A DNA stretch of 5,005 nt from an archaeon (GTDB lineage Archaea; Thermoproteota; Nitrososphaeria; Nitrososphaerales; Nitrosopumilaceae), in assembly GCA_005240025.1 (NCBI GenBank), contig SBBK01000200.1:1-5005 (forward strand), given 5' to 3'. The translations under genes were made by a program, and so were the position numbers. Within the stretch, counting starts at the first letter, position 1, and the number at the start of each line of letters is the position of its first letter. Under the pieces are notes generated by a model that did no database searches, was not told the DNA's origin, and worked only from the letters and a program-made list of their open reading frames with translations. Positions 1 to 4,986 of the stretch are shown here, in pieces.

Positions 1-1
1 A

Positions 2-1213
2 GAGCTTGGCACCGCCGTGTTAGATGGCAGCAAGGCACTAAAGTCATTTCCCTTTGCCAATGCCGCCTCCGATTTTGTCAGGGTGAGGGATGGCCAGCTC
101 AGACTTGGTGCACTGGTTGATTTCCTGCAAAAAACAAATTCCAGCTATGCAGTAAATGACGAATCGCTCCTAAAGTCACTCAAAAAGGAATCCCTTGACG
201 TGCAGATGATGGATGCAAAACAAATCGAGCAAATCCAGGCAGACAAGCCCCAAATTCTAGCAGACTGCGGATTTGCAAAAAATCCCGGTGAGGCAATGGC
301 CAAACTACGTGATTTCGCACTCCAATTATCATCTTCCAGGGTAACCGAGGTTTCGCAGAGTCCGGACTTACACATCATCCAGTCCATAAAGGCCCTAGAT
401 GAAATCGACGTCATGATAAACGGTTTGTCGTCAAGGCTTCGAGAATGGTACGGACTACATTTTCCTGAACTTGACAACATCATAGATAGCATCCTTGGGT
501 ACGCGCAGATAGTGCTGGCCGGAAAGCGAAGCATGCTTTCCGACCAGGTTTACGAGGATGCAGGATTTCCGGAATCCAAGGTACAAATGCTCACAGTAAT
601 CCAAGACAAAAGCAAGGGAGGCGACATGTCGGACCAAAACCTCGTAATTGCCCAGTCGATTGCAAAACAAATCCTAGAGATGTCCCAGATAAGAAACGAG
701 ATCGAGGCACATATTGAAAATGAAATGAGGTCAATTGTTCCAAACCTTGCAGCAATTTTGGGAGCTGCCGTAGGTGCGAGAATTCTTGCCAAGGCAGGAA
801 GTCTCAAAAAACTAGCAGCTATGCCGGCAAGCACAATTCAGGTGCTCGGCGCAGAAAAGGCACTGTTTCGCTCACTAAAGACAGGAACGCAGCCTCCAAA
901 GCACGGAATCCTGTTCCAGCATCCGCTGGTTCATGCAGCACCAAGGTGGCAGCGGGGTAAGATGGCGCGTGCCGTTGCGTCCAAGGCAGCCATTGCAGCA
1001 AGAGTCGATGTGTACGGTGGTGGCATAAACCAGACACTTCTTGAGAAGCTGAACGTGCGGGTAACCGAGATTGGCGAAAAATACAAAGAGCCAGTCCAGA
1101 GGCCTTTACAGCCAAGGGTTGAACGACGGCAGGAAAGATTCAGACCAAGGGGCCCGCGCAGAGAATTTAGAGCTGACATAAAAAAGCGAAGAAATTTTGG
1201 AAAAAGAAGATAG
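2..1213 (+). CDS. nop5: Nop5 (Nop56/58-like) box C/D RNP scaffold protein, 5' end cut by window edge
   Basis: Core scaffold of the archaeal box C/D ribonucleoprotein. It bridges L7Ae bound to the guide RNA and the methyltransferase fibrillarin, directing 2'-O-methylation of rRNA and tRNA. About 403 residues are visible. The frame is open from base 2, before the GTG at 17, and relatives carry some ten more N-terminal residues before the motif aligned here, so the true start probably lies left of the window. The N-terminal fibrillarin-binding domain spans about bases 2-320. A coiled-coil region follows, including the family-typical RLREWYGLHFPELD at about 434-475. The Nop domain (about 640-1010) carries GAEKALFR at 848-871, then PKHGILFQHP and a RGKMARA...IAARVD stretch. 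The tail is rich in Arg/Lys (from about 1120), as in other Nop5 proteins, and probably contacts RNA. It overlaps flpA by 17 bp, and the two are surely co-transcribed. Family assignment is very secure; only the start is unknown. Confidence 0.95.
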   Translation, partial: ELGTAVLDGSKALKSFPFANAASDFVRVRDGQLRLGALVDFLQKTNSSYAVNDESLLKSLKKESLDVQMMDAKQIEQIQADKPQILADCGFAKNPGEAMAKLRDFALQLSSSRVTEVSQSPDLHIIQSIKALDEIDVMINGLSSRLREWYGLHFPELDNIIDSILGYAQIVLAGKRSMLSDQVYEDAGFPESKVQMLTVIQDKSKGGDMSDQNLVIAQSIAKQILEMSQIRNEIEAHIENEMRSIVPNLAAILGAAVGARILAKAGSLKKLAAMPASTIQVLGAEKALFRSLKTGTQPPKHGILFQHPLVHAAPRWQRGKMARAVASKAAIAARVDVYGGGINQTLLEKLNVRVTEIGEKYKEPVQRPLQPRVERRQERFRPRGPRREFRADIKKRRNFGKRR

Positions 1214-1877
1214 CCAGGTTTTTTGGCTGACAGTTGACGGCCAAAGGCGACTTGCCACGATCAATTATGTCGAAGGAAATCAGGTATACGGAGAAAAGCT
1301 GCACAAAAAAGGCGGAGTCGAGTACAGAATCTGGGATCCGTTCAGAAGCAAGCTTGCGGCTGCCCTGACCATTGGTCTTGAGGTGTTTCCCATAAAACAG
1401 GCATCCAAGATACTGTACCTTGGCGCCTCGACTGGCACTACTGTGAGCCACATATCAGACATAGTAGGATACAGCGGAGTAATTTTTGCAGTAGAACATG
1501 CAAGCAGGGTTGCGCGGGATTTTTTGGACAGGGTGGCAGGGTTTAGAAAAAACATAGTGCCGATTTTGCAGGACGCAAAGCATCCAAAACAATATTTTTC
1601 TGTCTACGGCAAAGTTGATGTCGTGTATTCTGATATTGCACAGCCAGACCAGACTGACATAGCACTGGCAAACTGCAAGATGTTCCTAAAGGAAGGCGGG
1701 TATCTGTTTTTGGTGATAAAAACGAGGAGTATTGATGTTACCAAGTCACCAAAGAAAATAATTGAAAACGAGGTAAAAAAACTGCACTCGGATTTTGAGG
1801 TAATTCAAAACATTGACCTGCAGCAGTACGACAAAGACCACGCAATGGTTGTTGCCAGATATCATGCCAGGGCATAA
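1197..1877 (+). CDS. flpA: Fibrillarin-like rRNA/tRNA 2'-O-methyltransferase
   Basis: SAM-dependent catalytic subunit of the box C/D RNP, which methylates the ribose 2'-OH at guide-selected sites. The 226 residues match the usual archaeal length. The N-terminal fibrillarin subdomain covers about residues 1-50, with RIWDPFRSK at 44-52, and a Rossmann methyltransferase fold follows. SAM motif I is YLGASTGTT (74-82), acidic E100 ends the next strand, and SDIAQPDQ (145-152) contains the catalytic Asp. The K-D-K-H tetrad known for fibrillarins is present as K52, D146, K175 and H215. The start is TTG at 1197. There is a stop codon not far upstream in frame and no ATG or GTG that preserves the N-terminal domain, and TTG gives the expected length. 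No convincing Shine-Dalgarno is seen. The start lies within the last codons of nop5, which suggests translational coupling. The 3' end overlaps rnhB on the other strand. Confidence 0.95.
   Translation: MEKEDSQVFWLTVDGQRRLATINYVEGNQVYGEKLHKKGGVEYRIWDPFRSKLAAALTIGLEVFPIKQASKILYLGASTGTTVSHISDIVGYSGVIFAVEHASRVARDFLDRVAGFRKNIVPILQDAKHPKQYFSVYGKVDVVYSDIAQPDQTDIALANCKMFLKEGGYLFLVIKTRSIDVTKSPKKIIENEVKKLHSDFEVIQNIDLQQYDKDHAMVVARYHARA
1775..1781 (-). terminator. T7 run on the minus strand, candidate terminator of rnhB
   Basis: Seven A on the plus strand (T7 in the rnhB transcript direction) lie 81 bases beyond the rnhB stop, inside flpA, where they belong to the codons of VKK (193-195). It is the first long T-run met by a polymerase leaving rnhB. 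Use as a terminator is inferred only from base composition and position. Confidence 0.28.
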
Positions 1878-2488
1878 CTTTTTGCAATCGACCGCACCGG
1901 CGCCCAGCTTTTGCGCACAAAGTCAGGCATCTGGCCGTGCTCAAAAAACCAGTTTTGCACAAACCGAACGGTTTTTGCATCCGATGGATAACCGCTTCCA
2001 AGATCGTGCTCTTTGTTGAGTTTGGCAATTGCCATATCACGGGTCACCTTGGCAATTATGGATGCGGCAGAGACCACCACAAACGTCGAGTCGGCGTGAT
2101 GGTATGATTTGATTTTTCCTGTTTTTGCCATCCTGTCCACTTCCCGACCAAATCTTTTTTCATTTACGTCGCATGAATCCACGTACGAAATTGTGGGTTT
2201 GAGTTTTTTTATCACTCTTGCCATGTGTGATGCCTCCAGATGATTTAGCCTGTGGTTTAGAACGTGTGCATCTATTTGATGCGGTGTTATTTTCGATATT
2301 GCGTAATCGTCTGCAAGTTTGATGATTTTACCGTATAGTTTTTGTCTTGCATGTGGACTGAGTTTTTTGGAATCGCGTACTCCAATATCTGTCAGAATTT
2401 TTGTCTTTGATTTTTCGATCACCAGTCCAGCTATCACAAGGGGGCCAATCATTGAGCCCCTTCCCGCCTCATCTATTCCGCAGATCAC
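1862..2488 (-). CDS. rnhB: Ribonuclease HII
   Basis: Cleaves the RNA strand of RNA-DNA hybrids and nicks at single ribonucleotides in duplex DNA, acting in replication and repair. The 208 residues are typical for archaeal type 2 RNase H. Seen: GIDEAGRG at 4-11 (catalytic D6 and E7, and the GRG substrate-binding motif), VRDSKKLS at 37-44, YVDSCD at 102-107 with D104, and HADSTFVVVSAASIIAKVTRD at 131-151 with D133 as the fourth acidic ligand. GSGYPSD follows at 164-170. The start is GTG at 2488. The frame has a TAA nine codons upstream and no other start in between, so GTG is nearly forced. An AT box is centred about 26 bp upstream, which fits a leaderless transcript. I see no QxxLxxFF-type PIP box at the C terminus, although some archaeal homologues have one. 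It is convergent with flpA and divergent from trm1. Confidence 0.95.
   Translation of the reverse strand: MICGIDEAGRGSMIGPLVIAGLVIEKSKTKILTDIGVRDSKKLSPHARQKLYGKIIKLADDYAISKITPHQIDAHVLNHRLNHLEASHMARVIKKLKPTISYVDSCDVNEKRFGREVDRMAKTGKIKSYHHADSTFVVVSAASIIAKVTRDMAIAKLNKEHDLGSGYPSDAKTVRFVQNWFFEHGQMPDFVRKSWAPVRSIAKSYALA
1879..1883 (+). terminator. Oligo-T just after the flpA stop, candidate terminator of nop5-flpA
   Basis: A run of five T begins one base after the TAA stop of flpA, within the end of the convergent rnhB. Archaeal RNA polymerase can terminate at T-runs without a hairpin. Five T is short, so efficiency is doubtful. The nearby inverted repeat ATGCC-AG-GGCAT (1864-1875) has too small a loop to be a classical terminator hairpin. 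Confidence 0.25.
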
Positions 2489-2543
2489 AACCTCACAGTC
2501 CGCCCCAACGTATTAAACCGTTGCAGAAATAGAAAAGCTGACG
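2489..2543. promoter_or_regulatory. Divergent promoter region for rnhB and trm1 with a shared AT box
   Basis: The 55-bp spacer between the GTG of rnhB and the ATG of trm1 contains one clear AT box, TATTAAA at 2511-2517 (TTTAATA on the minus strand, close to the archaeal TTTAWATA consensus). Its centre lies about 26 bp from the rnhB start and about 30 bp from the trm1 start, the distance expected between TATA box and transcription start in archaea. Both mRNAs would then be leaderless or nearly so. No strong Shine-Dalgarno is visible before trm1. Before rnhB, GAGG sits only three bases from GTG, too close to be normal. The position of the box is seen directly; its use in both directions is inferred. 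Confidence 0.55.
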
Positions 2544-3683
2544 ATGTGTTCGCAGCTAAATGACCTGGTCATAATAACGGAAGGAACAACAAAGATCCTA
2601 GTTCCGAGGGACTCGATAAAAAACAAGGTTCCGCCCAAAAATCCTGCGTTTTTCAACCCGCGGGCAAAGCTAAGCAGGGATCTTTCCATAGTTGCCTATT
2701 CTGCGTTTTTGGAAAACTTTGAAGGGCCCAAGGTTTTCCTCGATGGCCTCTCCGGGTTGGGAGCGCGTGGGCTTCGGGTTGCCAATGAGATTGGAATCGA
2801 GGTTGTCGTAAATGACCTGAACCCAAGCGCGCTGGCACTTTCAAAAGAGTCCGCTGCGCTCAACTCCCTTCAAAACTATTGCACATCCGAAAATGAGATT
2901 TGTAGGTTTTTTGGCAGTTTTTCAAAAAAAGGGCATCGTGGCGCCATAGTTGATGTAGATCCCTTTGGGTCTCCCGCAAAATTCATCGATTGTGCGATAC
3001 GTGCTACAGTACACAGGGGTTTGCTGTCCGTTACTGCCACCGACCTGCAGGTACTGCACGGATTGTTCAAAGACTCCTGCAAAAAAAAGTACCACGGCAC
3101 ACCCATCAAGACCACATACAGCAATGAAATAGCAATACGTCTCATTCTTGGGTGCATTGGTGTGGTTGCGGCAAGACTCGATGTTGAGGCGACGCCGGTT
3201 TTTGTTGAGAATAACCAGCACTACTACCGGATCTATGTCAGAATTCTAAACAGGCCGGAAACCAGAGATGTCATCGGATTTATTGCACACTGCAGAAGCT
3301 GCGGCAACAGGTTTGCCACAACTGCACACGTCTCAAACTGCGATCTGTGCGATTCCAGGTTGGAGCATGCCGGACCATTGTGGATTGGCAAACTTTTTGA
3401 GAAAGAGTTTGTAGAGCGCATGCAGGCGCACCTTCCCGGTTTTTCCGTAGACAGAAAATGCGCAAAGATACTGGAAAAATGCATCGCCGAAGTCAACATG
3501 CCTCCTTATTACTACACCCTTGATGAGATTGCCGAGATGAACAAGTCATCGCCGTCATCACTTGAGCGGACAATTGGGAAACTGCAAGAAAATGGGTTTT
3601 TGTCAAGCCCCACCTCTTTTAATCCGACTGGCTTCAGGACAGATTGCAGAATAGGCAGGATAAGAGAGTTGCTTTCTGGCTAG
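2544..3683 (+). CDS. trm1: tRNA (guanine(26)-N(2))-dimethyltransferase Trm1
   Basis: Transfers one or two methyl groups from SAM to N2 of G26 at the junction of the D and anticodon stems of tRNA (m2G/m2,2G). The 379 residues are the normal archaeal length. In order: an N-terminal strand region with ITEGTTKILVP (11-21), FFNP (36-39) followed by SRDLS, SAM motif I DGLSGLGARGLR (67-78), NDLNPSA (90-96) for ribose binding, catalytic VDVDPFGSP (136-144), and TATDLQVLHG (164-173). A possible zinc site in the C-terminal domain is formed by C250-x2-C253-x12-C266-x2-C269. The end has a winged-helix-like segment (about 325-352) and the family's closing region SFNPTGFRTD (358-367). The start is ATG at 2544, and no better in-frame alternative is evident. 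Its stop codon shares CTAG with the stop of rlmE on the opposite strand. Assignment is very secure. Confidence 0.95.
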   Translation: MCSQLNDLVIITEGTTKILVPRDSIKNKVPPKNPAFFNPRAKLSRDLSIVAYSAFLENFEGPKVFLDGLSGLGARGLRVANEIGIEVVVNDLNPSALALSKESAALNSLQNYCTSENEICRFFGSFSKKGHRGAIVDVDPFGSPAKFIDCAIRATVHRGLLSVTATDLQVLHGLFKDSCKKKYHGTPIKTTYSNEIAIRLILGCIGVVAARLDVEATPVFVENNQHYYRIYVRILNRPETRDVIGFIAHCRSCGNRFATTAHVSNCDLCDSRLEHAGPLWIGKLFEKEFVERMQAHLPGFSVDRKCAKILEKCIAEVNMPPYYYTLDEIAEMNKSSPSSLERTIGKLQENGFLSSPTSFNPTGFRTDCRIGRIRELLSG

Positions 3684-4273
3684 AGCCCATATCCGAGGCA
3701 TACAAAATACAACTCGCTGCTTGGCTTTCTGCTGGCGCTTGGTTTTCGCAGTTGCACCCTGGCAAATTTTTTTTTCAGATAGTCGCGAAATTCCATCGAG
3801 TAGTCTCCGTCAAAAACCTTGAAGATTGCATTTCCCCTCGGCGCAAGAACTTTATCCATTATTTTTGAGCACGAGTAATTTAGCGAGATCTGCCTTGCGT
3901 GATCCATCGACCAATGGCCAGTAATTTGTGGCGACACATCACAGATGACTGCGTTTGCTTTGCCTCCAAGATACTCTAGAATTTCATCTGTAATGGATTC
4001 GTCTTCGACGCTTCCCTTGATAAAGTGGGCCCCAGAAATATCATCCATGTATGTCGTGTCAACGCCGACCACCTTGCCTTTGTTTCCTGCGAGTTTGACT
4101 GCCGCCTGCAGCCATCCCCCCGGGGCACACCCCAGGTCCACGACGTAAAATCCAGGCCCGATTACTCTATACGAGTTGTTTAGCTGCAGCAGCTTGTATG
4201 TCGCTCTACTTCGATATCCCTGTTCTTTTGCAAGTTTTCTATAATGGTCGCGCTTGGCATCAATTAGTTTCAT
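3680..4273 (-). CDS. rlmE: 23S rRNA (uridine-2'-O-)-methyltransferase, RlmE/FtsJ (RrmJ) family
   Basis: SAM-dependent 2'-O-methyltransferase. By homology the target is the conserved uridine of the 23S rRNA A loop (U2552 in E. coli numbering). Seen in 197 residues: SRATYKL (22-28) with K27, SAM motif I VDLGCAPGGW (45-54), VVGVD (68-72), ICDVSPQITG (110-119) with D112, AIFKVF (149-154) with K152, and SSELYFVCLG (185-194) with E187. K27-D112-K152-E187 is the complete K-D-K-E tetrad of the FtsJ/RrmJ family. There is no C-terminal TRAM extension, unlike some euryarchaeal homologues. The ATG overlaps the TGA of the upstream TFE-beta gene as ATGA, with no separate Shine-Dalgarno, so translation is probably coupled by reinitiation. 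Family is certain; the exact methylated base in this organism is inferred. Confidence 0.94.
   Translation of the reverse strand: MKLIDAKRDHYRKLAKEQGYRSRATYKLLQLNNSYRVIGPGFYVVDLGCAPGGWLQAAVKLAGNKGKVVGVDTTYMDDISGAHFIKGSVEDESITDEILEYLGGKANAVICDVSPQITGHWSMDHARQISLNYSCSKIMDKVLAPRGNAIFKVFDGDYSMEFRDYLKKKFARVQLRKPSASRKPSSELYFVCLGYGL
3767..3775 (+). terminator. T9 run, candidate terminator of trm1
   Basis: Nine T in a row on the plus strand begin 84 bases after the trm1 stop, within the antisense strand of rlmE, where they encode part of the Lys run KKK (residues 167-169). No other strong T-run occurs between the trm1 stop and this point. Oligo-T of this length is a typical archaeal termination signal. 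If used, the trm1 mRNA would be antisense to the last ~90 bases of rlmE. Confidence 0.35.
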
Positions 4274-4911
4274 TGATCATTCTTTTTCTTTGGTTTTGAG
4301 AGTTCGGCAATTGTCCAGTCCTCAATCCACTGGCATGTTTTTGGGCTTACTTCTCCATCAAGGGAGCATTTTTGTTCAACTGGGCACACAAGACAGGGGG
4401 CGTTCTCAATTGATGTGGTACTAACTGGAGTCTTTTTTATCTTAAGAACATAAGTCCAGCGTTTATTTTCAAGAATTTTTTCTCGCGTAATAATTCCCAT
4501 TCTCTCCAGCTTTAGTGCAAGCCTTGAGCCGTCCCTGCTGGAAAGTTTGAATTTCTTCCAGAGTTCGCTTTGAATGATTCCGTCCTCATAATTTGCCAAG
4601 AACAGGCATACCCGGTTGGTAAGCTTTTCCATATCGACTTTTTCTATCTGAAAGTTTTCAATTTCCTCGTCAGTTAGCTGCTCTTCCATCTCTTCTTCCA
4701 GTGTTTTTTCAGGCACCTCTTTTACCGGTTTTTTCTTTTTTTCCTCTACTGGTTTTTCTTTTAATTTCTTGACTTTCTTTTTATCCTCCTTGGGTAGTTT
4801 GCCCTTTTTATCCTCCTTGGGTAGTTTTTCCTTTTTATCCTCCTTGGGTAGTTTTTTTTTCTTTTCTTGTTTTTCTTTAAAATTGTCCACAGATTTCTTT
4901 GGTCGACCCAT
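4270..4911 (-). CDS. tfeB: Transcription initiation factor TFE-beta (archaeal Rpc34/Rpc39 homologue) with Lys/Glu-rich N-terminal extension
   Basis: Probable beta subunit of the TFE factor that helps RNA polymerase open promoters; related to eukaryotic Pol III subunit Rpc34/hRPC39. Residues are counted from ATG 4911 (213 aa). GRPKK lies at 2-6, then a very Lys-rich segment to about 67 containing three near-identical nonapeptides, KLPKEDKK plus one variable residue (20-46). An acidic stretch follows (71-87), then a winged helix (about 94-160). The C-terminal cysteine motif is C173-x2-C176-x5-C182-x10-C193, with P after the second Cys, GEVSP before the fourth and W after it. This matches the 4Fe-4S motif known in Rpc39 and crenarchaeal TFE-beta. 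The ~90-residue extension is the odd part. Start: ATG 4911 is preceded by GTGA five bases away, a plausible ribosome site. An in-frame GTG at 4920 would add three residues and cannot be excluded. It is first gene of an operon with rlmE. Confidence 0.82.
   Translation of the reverse strand: MGRPKKSVDNFKEKQEKKKKLPKEDKKEKLPKEDKKGKLPKEDKKKVKKLKEKPVEEKKKKPVKEVPEKTLEEEMEEQLTDEEIENFQIEKVDMEKLTNRVCLFLANYEDGIIQSELWKKFKLSSRDGSRLALKLERMGIITREKILENKRWTYVLKIKKTPVSTTSIENAPCLVCPVEQKCSLDGEVSPKTCQWIEDWTIAELSKPKKKNDQ
4774..4854 (-). repeat. Three 27-bp tandem repeats inside the TFE-beta gene
   Basis: Copies lie at 4828-4854, 4801-4827 and 4774-4800. On the plus strand each ends with the same 24 bases (beginning CTTTTTATCC and ending GGTAGTTT); only the first three bases differ. 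The period of nine codons keeps the frame and gives KLPKEDKKE, KLPKEDKKG and KLPKEDKKK. Identity at synonymous positions too indicates recent duplication or ongoing homogenisation rather than ancient protein-level repetition. Copy number may vary between strains. Confidence 0.93.
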
Positions 4912-4986
4912 TTTATTCACGCGTACTTGCCAGTCTTTTTTGTTGCAATATATAATATCGCATTGACTCTAGTTAACGGTGAATTT
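4912..4986. promoter_or_regulatory. Promoter of the TFE-beta-rlmE operon, possibly bidirectional
   Basis: A pure A/T block at 4947-4958 reads ATATTATATATT on the minus strand and contains TTATATAT (4955-4948), a good archaeal TATA-like box. Its centre is about 31 bp from GTG 4920 and about 40 bp from ATG 4911. A transcription start near 4926 would leave a short leader of some 6-15 bases. GTGA at 4920-4917 then sits five bases before ATG 4911 and may serve as ribosome site. Because the block is nearly symmetric, it could also drive a plus-strand gene starting near 4987. The box is seen; start site and direction are inferred. Confidence 0.5.

Noticed and set aside
17..19. GTG at 17 as the true start of nop5
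   Set aside because: The frame is open to the left edge, and the N-terminal domain of known Nop5 proteins extends further, so the GTG more likely encodes an internal Val.
145..534. Open frame of 129 codons on the minus strand inside nop5
   Set aside because: It is antisense to the strongly conserved Nop5 coding frame, has no recognisable motif and reads like a composition shadow.
819..1179. Minus-strand open frames across the Nop domain
   Set aside because: They lie opposite the most conserved part of nop5 (GAEKALFR and following), and their translations show no domain.
1197..1213. Frameshifted Nop5-fibrillarin fusion through the A-rich overlap
   Set aside because: Both proteins have normal ends and lengths, and separate subunits are the rule in archaea; overlap with reinitiation is simpler.
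1167..1555. Minus-strand open frames opposite the start of flpA
   Set aside because: Antisense to the fibrillarin N-terminal domain and SAM motif I; no start context or motif.
1864..1875. Hairpin terminator ATGCC-AG-GGCAT
   Set aside because: The two-base loop is too small for a stable hairpin in this form, and archaeal termination does not normally need one.
2876..3499. Several minus-strand open frames within trm1
   Set aside because: Opposite the catalytic DPFG region and the cysteine pairs of Trm1, which explain the conservation; no independent evidence of coding.
4774..4854. CRISPR array
   Set aside because: The repeats are directly adjacent without spacers, keep a nine-codon frame and lie inside a coding gene.
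4769..4966. Plus-strand frame rich in Ser, Leu and Phe with repeats
   Set aside because: It is the reverse reading of the Lys/Glu-rich TFE-beta repeats; the repeat pattern is fully explained by the minus-strand gene.
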